Shown here one piece after another: positions 23,351-29,341 of a DNA stretch of 44,751 bases. The notes beneath the pieces were generated by a model, which was not told the DNA's origin, did not search any database, and saw only the letters and a program-made list of their open reading frames with translations. The first letter of the stretch is position 1, and each line of letters begins with the position of its first letter. Origin of the DNA: Sphingopyxis sp. KK2 (GTDB lineage: Bacteria; Pseudomonadota; Alphaproteobacteria; Sphingomonadales; Sphingomonadaceae); NCBI RefSeq assembly GCF_001990265.1, contig NZ_LYVN01000018.1, forward strand, positions 1-44,751, written 5' to 3'. A program made the translations under genes and the position numbers.

Positions 23351-24898
23351 ATGGCCAACAAGACCCTTTTTTCGGCGGCGCTGTCGCGCTTCCTGCCGCG
23401 CACCGACACGGTGAACGACGCCGGCGGCGCGGCCTATGCCTATGGCCCCGAAGCCAGGCTCGCGCAGCTTGCCGCGACCGGCACGCTGTCGGACGGCTTC
23501 TATTCGGGCGCCGACGCGCAGCTCGCCGACGTTCTGGCGGCAGCGCAGGCGGTGTCGCCCGATTTCGTCGCCAAGGCCGCGGTCTATGCGCGCAAGGCGG
23601 GTGCGATGAAGGATATGCCGGCGCTGCTCGCCGCTTACCTGACCGTCGCCGACCCCGACCTCGCGGTCCCGGTTTTCGGCCGCGTGATCGACAACGGCCG
23701 CATGCTGCGCAACTTCGTGCAGATCATGCGATCGGGCCAGGTCGGCCGGCGTTCGCTCGGCTCGCGTCCGAAGCGGATGGTGCGCGAATGGCTGGAGAAG
23801 GCCTCGATGCCGCAGCTGATGGCCGCGGCGACGGGCAATGATCCCAGCCTCGCGGATATCGTCCGCATGGTCCACCCGGCACCGGCCTCGGCCGAACGCC
23901 GCGCCTTTTACGGCTGGCTGATCGGCAAGCCCTATGATGTCGCGGCGCTGCCGGCGGAAATCGCGGCGTTCGAAGCCTGGAAGCGCGATCCCAAAGGGTC
24001 GTTGCCCCCGGTGCCGTTCGAATGGCTGACCGCCTTTCCGCTGACCGCGGAGCAATGGGCCGAGCTTGCGGGCCGCATGGGCTGGCAGGCGCTGCGCATG
24101 AACCTCAACACGCTGGCGCGCAACGGCGCGTTCGACGTGAAGGGGACGACCGACAAGGTCGCGGCGCGGCTGTCGGATGCCGATACGATCGCGCGGGTTC
24201 GCCCGGCACCGTATCAGCTGATGGTCGCGCTCGATCAGATCGGCGATGCGGTTCCGCTTCGCGTGCACGCGGCGCTCGAAGAGGCACTCGAACTGTCGCT
24301 CGCGACGGTTCCGGTCCTCGCGGGCCATGTCGTGGTCTGTCCGGACGTCTCGGGCTCGATGAGCTGGGCGGCGACCGGCCAGCGCAAGGGTGCGACCTCG
24401 GCGGTTCGCTGCATCGACATCGCGGCGCTGGTCGCGGCGGCGGTGCTGCGCACCAACCGCCAGGCGCGGGTAATGCCCTTCGATGTCGACGTGGTCGGCA
24501 TGGCGCTCGATCCCAAGGCGCGGGTCGCGGTCAACGCGGCACGGCTGGCGGCGATCGGCGGCGGCGGCACCAATGTGTCGGCTCCGCTCGCCCGGCTGAA
24601 CGCCGAGCGCGCAAGCGTCGATACGGTGGTGATCGTCTCGGACAATGAAAGCTGGATCGATCCGACCCGGCGCGGCGCCACGGCGACGATGAACGAGTGG
24701 AACAGACTGAAGGCCCGAAACCCGGGCGCGAAGCTGATCTGCATCGACATCCAGCCCTATGGCACCACGCAGGCGAAGGATCGCCAGGACATCATGAATG
24801 TCGGTGGCTTCACCGACGCGGTCTTCGACGCGATGGCGCGCTTCGCTTCCGGCGAAACGCGCGACTGGGTCCAGATCGTCAACGAAACGGAGGTTTGA
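23351..24898 (+). CDS. rsr: Ro60-like TROVE/vWA RNA-binding protein (Rsr)
   Basis: A 515-residue bacterial Ro orthologue. The N-terminal TROVE domain of HEAT-like helical repeats (about 20-310) forms an RNA-binding ring (LLAAYLTVADPD, NGRMLRNFVQIMRSGQVGRRSLGSRPKRMVREWL). The C-terminal vWA domain has a MIDAS metal site DVSGSMS starting at D332, with GGTN and SDNESW later. Ro proteins bind Y RNAs on the outside of the ring and misfolded or single-stranded RNA ends in the cavity, and work with nucleases. An AAGGAG site precedes the ATG. Six structured RNAs follow directly after its stop, and rtcB after them, so the whole set is likely one operon under RtcR. Confidence 0.95.
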   Translation: MANKTLFSAALSRFLPRTDTVNDAGGAAYAYGPEARLAQLAATGTLSDGFYSGADAQLADVLAAAQAVSPDFVAKAAVYARKAGAMKDMPALLAAYLTVADPDLAVPVFGRVIDNGRMLRNFVQIMRSGQVGRRSLGSRPKRMVREWLEKASMPQLMAAATGNDPSLADIVRMVHPAPASAERRAFYGWLIGKPYDVAALPAEIAAFEAWKRDPKGSLPPVPFEWLTAFPLTAEQWAELAGRMGWQALRMNLNTLARNGAFDVKGTTDKVAARLSDADTIARVRPAPYQLMVALDQIGDAVPLRVHAALEEALELSLATVPVLAGHVVVCPDVSGSMSWAATGQRKGATSAVRCIDIAALVAAAVLRTNRQARVMPFDVDVVGMALDPKARVAVNAARLAAIGGGGTNVSAPLARLNAERASVDTVVIVSDNESWIDPTRRGATATMNEWNRLKARNPGAKLICIDIQPYGTTQAKDRQDIMNVGGFTDAVFDAMARFASGETRDWVQIVNETEV

Positions 24899-24900
24899 AA

Positions 24901-25034
24901 GGGTCGTGGCGAATGCAGGCAGGACTACATTCCAAGGCGCTTGATCCATTGGGGATGCGCGGGGAGGGATCCTTGCGAGCGGGTTCGATTCCCGTCTGGC
25001 GAAAATGTCTTGTCGATACTCGTCGCCACGACCC
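24901..25034 (+). ncRNA. Y RNA candidate 1 of 6
   Basis: Starts two bases after the rsr stop. A 12-bp terminal stem, GGGTCGTGGCGA (24901-24912) with TCGCCACGACCC (25023-25034), encloses 134 nt. Inside is the shared motif: GGCGA-ATGCA, helix strand GGCA, GGACT, ACATT on the 5' side, and AATGT, CT, TGTC, then CTCG on the 3' side. Helices ACATT/AATGT and GGCA/TGTC flank an asymmetric internal loop GGACT/CT. The cargo includes a hairpin near 24938-24960 and a tRNA T-arm-like hairpin CGGG-TTCGATT-CCCG. It is the longest terminal stem of the array. Confidence 0.85.
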
Positions 25035-25044
25035 ATCATGACCA

Positions 25045-25173
25045 TTACGGCGAATGCCGGGAAGGACTACAGACGGTCGCGGGTTCGAATCCCGCCGGGT
25101 CTTCCTATGGCCCGTAGCTCAGTGGGAGAGCATCAGCCTTCGGGTGTGTCTTTTCTGATTCTCGTCGCCGTGA
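25045..25173 (+). ncRNA. Y RNA candidate 2 of 6, permuted tRNA cargo
   Basis: Terminal stem TTACGGCGA/TCGCCGTGA (one G-U). Shared motif GGCGA-ATGCC, strand GGGAA, GGACT, ACA, with TGT, CT, TTTCT and CTCG on the 3' side. The cargo holds tRNA parts in permuted order: T-arm GCGGG-TTCGAAT-CCCGC, then an acceptor-like stem CGGGTC/GGCCCG closed by a seven-base loop, then a full D-arm GCTC-AGTGGGA-GAGC, then a small TTCG hairpin. That order is what results if a tRNA's ends are joined and it is opened in the anticodon region, where the Y stem attaches. Confidence 0.85.
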
Positions 25174-25197
25174 CCCGGCTTGAATTTTGACAGGGTA

Positions 25198-25350
25198 TCG
25201 CAGCGAATGCCGGTGGGACTACATCGGCACCATGAAGGCCCGACGAGTAAAGCGCCCCGGCTCCCCAAAAGGGACCGGGGAGATGCGGGTTCGAATCCCG
25301 CCTTGCCATGTAGCTTAAGGGCCGCGTCTCACCATCTCTCGTCGCTGCGA
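25198..25350 (+). ncRNA. Y RNA candidate 3 of 6
   Basis: Terminal stem TCGCAGCGA/TCGCTGCGA. Motif AGCGA-ATGCC, strand GGTG, GGACT, ACA with CT, CACC and CTCG on the 3' side; the ACA/TGT helix is weakened (CGT). An alternative helix CTACAT(c)GGCA with TGCCATGTAG (10 bp, one bulge) closes the cargo instead. Cargo: a strong hairpin CCCCGG...CCGGGG with A-rich loop and a T-arm GCGGG-TTCGAAT-CCCGC, here at the 3' side. It is the most divergent of the six and the longest (153 nt). Confidence 0.75.
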
Positions 25351-25361
25351 GATCCTTGTCG

Positions 25362-25442
25362 GCCGGCGGATGCCGGACGGGACTACACCTTCCAACGGAG
25401 CCCCATGCGGGGCAATGTCTCGTCCAAATCCTCGCCGCCGGC
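25362..25442 (+). ncRNA. Y RNA candidate 4 of 6, minimal form
   Basis: Only 81 nt. Terminal stem GCCGGCGG/CCGCCGGC. Motif GGCGG-ATGCC, strand GGACG, GGACT, ACA with TGT, CT, CGTCC and CTCG on the 3' side; the GGACG/CGTCC helix is five perfect pairs. The cargo is just one hairpin, GCCCC-ATGC-GGGGC, with no tRNA-like arms. It shows that the stem and loop motif, not the tRNA module, is the constant part of the array. Confidence 0.8.
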
Positions 25443-25453
25443 ACCCCTTTCAC

Positions 25454-25597
25454 GCTGGCGAATGCCGGTGGGACTACATCAGGGCACCTGAAACGCCGGT
25501 TCGAATCCGGTCGGGTCAGCACCGCGAAAGCGGACTGACGCGTCGTCTAGCGGTCGAGGACGCAGGTCGAATGTCTCACCATAACTTCGTCGCCAGC
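25454..25597 (+). ncRNA. Y RNA candidate 5 of 6, permuted tRNA cargo with GAAA cap
   Basis: Terminal stem GCTGGCGA/TCGCCAGC. Motif GGCGA-ATGCC, strand GGTG, GGACT, ACAT with ATGT, CT, CACC on the 3' side. Cargo in order: small hairpin TCAGG-GCA-CCTGA, T-arm CCGG-TTCGAAT-CCGG, a long acceptor-like stem GTCAG-CA-CCGC capped by a GAAA tetraloop and returning GCGG-A-CTGAC, then a D-arm-like GCGTC...GACGC with GTCTAGCGGT. A capped acceptor is the feature reported for the tRNA-mimic domain of bacterial YrlA RNAs. Confidence 0.85.
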
Positions 25598-25608
25598 ACC
25601 GATAACAA

Positions 25609-25738
25609 GTCGGCGAATGCCGGCGGGACTACAGGGTCAGAGCGTCCATCCCAAGGGGTGGGAGGTCGGCGGTTCAAGTCCGCCCCCGGCTTGCCGGAGT
25701 AGCTCAGGAAAAATGTCTCGCCACGCCTCGTCGCCGGC
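25609..25738 (+). ncRNA. Y RNA candidate 6 of 6, tRNA opened in D loop
   Basis: Terminal stem GTCGGCGA/TCGCCGGC (one G-U). Motif GGCGA-ATGCC, strand GGCG, GGACT, ACA with TGT, CT, CGCC and CTCG on the 3' side. Cargo in order: GAGC, an anticodon-arm-like hairpin CATCC-CAAG-GGGTG, a variable segment, T-arm GGCGG-TTCAAGT-CCGCC, a short acceptor-like stem CCGG-CTTG-CCGG, then TAGCTCAG whose GCTC can pair back with the first GAGC as a D-stem. So nearly a whole tRNA is present, opened at the D loop. It ends 32 bases before rtcB. Confidence 0.83.
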
Positions 25739-25769
25739 ACCATGAAGATGAAGAAGAAGGAGGTCAGCC

Positions 25770-26996
25770 ATGACCCAGACGACCTATGAAGTGCTGAATG
25801 TCGAGGGCGGACGCCCGGTCAAGATGTGGACCCGCGGCGTGCCCGTCGAGGACATGGCGCGCGACCAGCTTCGCAAGGCGGCGAGGATGCCGTTCGTGTT
25901 CAAGCATGTCGCGGCGATGCCCGACGTCCATGTCGGCATCGGCGCCACCGTCGGATCGGTGATCCCGACCAAGGGCGCGGTGATCCCGGCAGCGGTCGGG
26001 GTCGACATCGGCTGCGGCATGATGGCCGCGCGCACCACGCTGATGGCACACGACCTGCCCGACAACCTCGAGGGCATTCGCAGCGCGATCGAAGCGGCGG
26101 TCCCGCACGGCCGCTCGGTCGGACGCGGCAAGCGCGACAGCGGGTCGTGGGGCGATCCTCCGGCGGCGATCGTCGACGCCTGGGCGACGCTCGCCGAGCG
26201 GTTCGGGCGCATCGTCGCCAAGCACCCGCGCCTGAAGAACACCAACAACCTCACGCATCTGGGGACGCTCGGGACGGGAAACCATTTCATCGAGCTGTGC
26301 CTCGATACCGAGGCGCGGGTGTGGGTGATGCTGCATTCGGGATCGCGCGGCGTCGGCAACGCGATCGGCACCTACTTCATCGAACTGGCGAAGAAGGACA
26401 TGCGCAAATGGTTCATCAACCTGCCCGACGAAGATCTGGCGTACTTCCCGGAAGGGACCGATCATTTCGACGATTATGTCGAGGCGGTCGGCTGGGCGCA
26501 GGACTTTGCGGCGCTGAACCGGCGCATGATGATGGCGAATGTCATCGCCGCGCTCCGGTTCCAGATCGCCAAGCCCTTCGAGGCCGAGGCCGAAGCGGTG
26601 AACTGCCATCACAATTATGTGACGCGCGAGAACCATTTCGGCGAGAATGTGCTCGTGACCCGCAAGGGGGCGGTGCGCGCGGCGAAAGGCACGATGGGAA
26701 TCATCCCGGGTTCGATGGGCGCGAAATCGTTCATCGTGCGCGGGCTGGGTAACCCGGAAAGCTTCGATAGCTGCAGCCATGGCGCGGGCCGCGTCATGAG
26801 TCGCACCGCGGCGAAAAAACTCGTCACGCTCGACGAGCATATCGCCGACACCGCGGGCGTCGAATGCCGCAAGGACGAAGGCGTCATCGACGAGACGCCG
26901 AAGGCGTACAAGCCGATCGAGGCGGTGATGGCGGCGCAGGCCGACCTCGTCGAGATCGTCCATACGCTGAAGCAGGTGGTGTGCGTGAAGGGGTGA
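25770..26996 (+). CDS. rtcB: RNA-splicing ligase RtcB
   Basis: A 408-residue RtcB, the same length as the E. coli enzyme. It joins 2',3'-cyclic phosphate (or 3'-phosphate) to 5'-OH RNA ends using GTP and Mn2+. Metal-site motif GVDIGCGMMAART (77-89, with D79 and C82), GTGNHFIEL, MLHSGSRGVGN, NCHHNYV, and CSHGAGRVMSR, in which H337 is the histidine that carries GMP in characterised enzymes. An AAGGAGG ribosome site precedes the ATG. It is the core repair enzyme of the operon and lies directly after the RNA array. Confidence 0.97.
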   Translation: MTQTTYEVLNVEGGRPVKMWTRGVPVEDMARDQLRKAARMPFVFKHVAAMPDVHVGIGATVGSVIPTKGAVIPAAVGVDIGCGMMAARTTLMAHDLPDNLEGIRSAIEAAVPHGRSVGRGKRDSGSWGDPPAAIVDAWATLAERFGRIVAKHPRLKNTNNLTHLGTLGTGNHFIELCLDTEARVWVMLHSGSRGVGNAIGTYFIELAKKDMRKWFINLPDEDLAYFPEGTDHFDDYVEAVGWAQDFAALNRRMMMANVIAALRFQIAKPFEAEAEAVNCHHNYVTRENHFGENVLVTRKGAVRAAKGTMGIIPGSMGAKSFIVRGLGNPESFDSCSHGAGRVMSRTAAKKLVTLDEHIADTAGVECRKDEGVIDETPKAYKPIEAVMAAQADLVEIVHTLKQVVCVKG

Positions 26997-27025
26997 TCCC
27001 CTTCACGCCGCCGTCGGGGGAAGGC

Positions 27026-27421
27026 ATGCACATAATGACCTGCAAGCGATGCGGAGCCGGGCTTTCCCGGCCTGTTTTGCGCGTGCTTTGCGAAGATGCC
27101 GAGAGCAGGATCCTTGGCGCTGGAGATTGGCCTGTTGTTCTGGCTTATGAGTTCCAGTGCGAACGAAAGTCGCCGCGCGGTTACATATACCCGCCCGATG
27201 CGCGCCACGTCACGGCGTTCTGGCTGCATCCAGATGCCATCGTGACGGGTGCGGTGCTTGACGATCGGGCCCTCGATGAACCGTTGCCCGAAGAACATTA
27301 CGATCCCGTGCTGCATTGTGGCTGCGGCCAGCGATTTGCGTCGTTCGAGTCAATTTTCGACGCGGTGCCGCATGTTGAAGTGCATGAGCCTGACATCCAA
27401 TGGAAACCAGAAGAAAAGTGA
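27026..27421 (+). CDS. Cys-rich protein of unknown function in the RNA-repair operon
   Basis: A 131-residue protein that I do not recognise. Two cysteine pairs, CKRC near the N-terminus (C6, C9) and CGC near the C-terminus (HCGCGQRF), suggest a split zinc ribbon. The middle is beta-rich (VVLAYEFQCERKSPRGYIYPPDARHVTAFWL). The ATG at 27026 follows GGGGGAAGG; an internal ATG three codons on (27035) is also possible. Its stop overlaps the start of the nucleotidyltransferase gene (TGATG), so it is translationally coupled and a likely operon member. A role in RNA repair is inference from position alone. Confidence 0.7.
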   Translation: MHIMTCKRCGAGLSRPVLRVLCEDAESRILGAGDWPVVLAYEFQCERKSPRGYIYPPDARHVTAFWLHPDAIVTGAVLDDRALDEPLPEEHYDPVLHCGCGQRFASFESIFDAVPHVEVHEPDIQWKPEEK

Positions 27422-28200
27422 TGACCATCGCACCCGCTATCCGCCGTGAAATCGAAACCCGCCTGGCTGCCGTCGAGGCGGAGGATGACGTGCGGCTTTT
27501 GCTCGCGATCGAATCGGGGTCGCGCGCCTGGGGCTTTCCCTCGCCCGACAGCGATTATGACGTGCGCTTTCTCTACGTCCGGCTGCGTCGCGACTATCTG
27601 GCGCTCAGCCCGGTGCGCGACGTGATCGAGCGGGAGATCGTCGACGAGATCGACCTCAACGGTTGGGATGTCCGCAAGGCGCTCGGGCTGATGCTGCGCA
27701 ACAATTCGGTGCTGTCCGAATGGATCGAATCACCGATCCGCTATCGCGACCCCCACCCGGTGATCGCGCGGATGGCCGAGCTCAAGGATCGCCATTTCGA
27801 TCCCAACGGCTTTGCGCTGCACTATGCCAAGCTCGGCCGGACGGCGATCGCGCGCTGGATGCAGGATGCGCATGAGGTCGCGGTGAAGCGCTATTTCTAT
27901 GCGCTGCGCCCGGCGCTCGCGATCCGCGTGCTGCGGCGCGATCCGTCGCGCCGGCCGCCGATGCAATTGCAGCAATTGATGGCCGAGGCGGACTTGCCGC
28001 GATCGGCCACCGAGGAAATCGAGCGGCTGGTGGCGATGAAGGCGGACACGCGCGAGGCGGGACCGATCGCGCGCGTATCCGAAATCGACGCGCTGATCGC
28101 CGACGAATTGACGCGCGCCGACGAGGTCCCCGCTCGGCCGCCAAGCGAAGCATTCGCGGCGCAAGCGAATGCGCTGTTTCTGGATTTGGTAGAAGAATAA
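27421..28200 (+). CDS. RlaP-like nucleotidyltransferase (DNA polymerase beta fold)
   Basis: A 259-residue predicted nucleotidyltransferase of the YcgL/RlaP type found in RNA-repair operons. The catalytic signature is ESGSRAWGFPSPDSDYDVRF (31-50): GS at 33-34 and the metal-binding acids D45 and D47. The rest is helical, including LRNNSVLSEWIESPIRY and AVKRYFYALRPALAIRVL, typical of the family. It probably adds nucleotides to damaged RNA ends or modifies RNA before ligation; the substrate is unknown. The ATG is fused to the preceding stop, and rtcA begins two bases after its own stop. Confidence 0.88.
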   Translation: MTIAPAIRREIETRLAAVEAEDDVRLLLAIESGSRAWGFPSPDSDYDVRFLYVRLRRDYLALSPVRDVIEREIVDEIDLNGWDVRKALGLMLRNNSVLSEWIESPIRYRDPHPVIARMAELKDRHFDPNGFALHYAKLGRTAIARWMQDAHEVAVKRYFYALRPALAIRVLRRDPSRRPPMQLQQLMAEADLPRSATEEIERLVAMKADTREAGPIARVSEIDALIADELTRADEVPARPPSEAFAAQANALFLDLVEE

Positions 28201-28202
28201 CA

Positions 28203-29225
28203 ATGATCATCATCGACGGATCGGAAGGCGAAGGCGGGGGGCAGGTGCTGCGCTATGCGTGTGCGCTCGCGCTGCTCACCGGCACGCCCTTCACGATCGA
28301 GAATATCCGCGGCGGGCGGGAGAAGCCGGGGCTCATGCGCCAGCATGTGACCGCGATCGAGGCCGCATGCGTGATCGGCGGCGCCGAATGCTCGGGGCTG
28401 GCGGTCGGGTCGAACAGCATCAGCTTCCGTCCCGGGCGTGTGACGCCGGGCGACTATCATTTCGCGGTCGGCACCGCGGGCAGCACCGGGCTCGTCCTTC
28501 AGGCGATCCTCGTGCCGCTGATGATGGCCGATGGCCCGTCGCGTATCGTGATCGAGGGCGGCACGCACGCGATGGCGGCGCCGCCGTTCGAATTCACCGA
28601 ACGCACGCTGCTGCCGATCATCAATCGCATGGGACCGACGGTGCAGGCGCGGCTGATTCGCCACGGCTTTTTCCCGCGCGGCGGCGGGCGGATCGAGATC
28701 GATATCGCGCCCGCCCCGCTGCGCGCGATCGAGTGTATCGAGCGCGGCGAAGCATACGGGCGTTCGGTGACGGCGCTGGTCGCGGGCATCCCGTTCGATG
28801 TCGCCGAGCGCGAGCTCAAGACGGCGCGCAAGATACTGGCGGACTGGCCTGCCGAAGCCTTTGCTACGCGCCAGCTTCCCGCCGAGTTCGGCCCGGGCAA
28901 TGCGCTGCTGATCGAAACCGCCTTCGAGCATGTCACCGAGGTGATGTCGGGTTTCGGCAAGCTCGGCGTGCCTGCAGAGCGGCTCGCACAGACCGCGTCG
29001 CGGCGTGCGGCGGGCTATGTCGGATCGGGTGCCTTTGCCGGACCCTATCTGCAGGACCAGCTGCTGCTGCCCTTTGCGATGGCGGGCGGCGGGGTGTTCA
29101 CGACGGTCAAGATCAGCCAGCATTCGCGGACCGCGATTGAGCTGATCCGCCGCTTCATCGGGATCGACACCGCGATTGTCGAGGTCGAAGATGGCCCGTG
29201 CCGGGTCGCGGTCGGCAAGGCCTGA
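28203..29225 (+). CDS. rtcA: RNA 3'-terminal phosphate cyclase RtcA
   Basis: A 340-residue RtcA, which converts RNA 3'-phosphate to 2',3'-cyclic phosphate with ATP. Family motifs: IDGSEGEGGGQVLRYA at the start, NIRGGREKPGLMRQH, VGTAGSTGLVLQA, RHGFFPRGGG and VKISQHSRTA, where H307 aligns with the adenylated histidine of E. coli RtcA (H309). It is the last gene of the rsr-RNA array-rtcB-unknown-RlaP-rtcA operon. The next gene starts about 120 bases downstream without an obvious shared role. Confidence 0.96.
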   Translation: MIIIDGSEGEGGGQVLRYACALALLTGTPFTIENIRGGREKPGLMRQHVTAIEAACVIGGAECSGLAVGSNSISFRPGRVTPGDYHFAVGTAGSTGLVLQAILVPLMMADGPSRIVIEGGTHAMAAPPFEFTERTLLPIINRMGPTVQARLIRHGFFPRGGGRIEIDIAPAPLRAIECIERGEAYGRSVTALVAGIPFDVAERELKTARKILADWPAEAFATRQLPAEFGPGNALLIETAFEHVTEVMSGFGKLGVPAERLAQTASRRAAGYVGSGAFAGPYLQDQLLLPFAMAGGGVFTTVKISQHSRTAIELIRRFIGIDTAIVEVEDGPCRVAVGKA

Positions 29226-29341
29226 TCCTGCGCGGTGCCGCAAAATAATTAGCAATCTAACTATTGTGGCTCGAGGCCGCTTGTCGCATGGTCGCACGCC
29301 GCATCGCTGATGCGGCGTGCGATTGCGGGAGGGAGCGACCA

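Noticed and set aside
25133-25702. Short open frames inside the RNA array
   Set aside because: They follow repeated RNA motifs (repeated MPVGLH/AGGTT-type strings), lack ribosome sites, and differ between copies only as the RNA does.
25080-25720. T-arm-like hairpins as ordinary tRNA genes
   Set aside because: Acceptor ends are joined by loops and arms are in permuted order; no copy gives a normal 5'-to-3' cloverleaf with a free CCA end.
24901-25738. Repeats between rsr and rtcB as a CRISPR array
   Set aside because: Units are 81-153 nt with internal pairing and covarying helices, not short identical repeats with unrelated spacers, and no cas gene is present.
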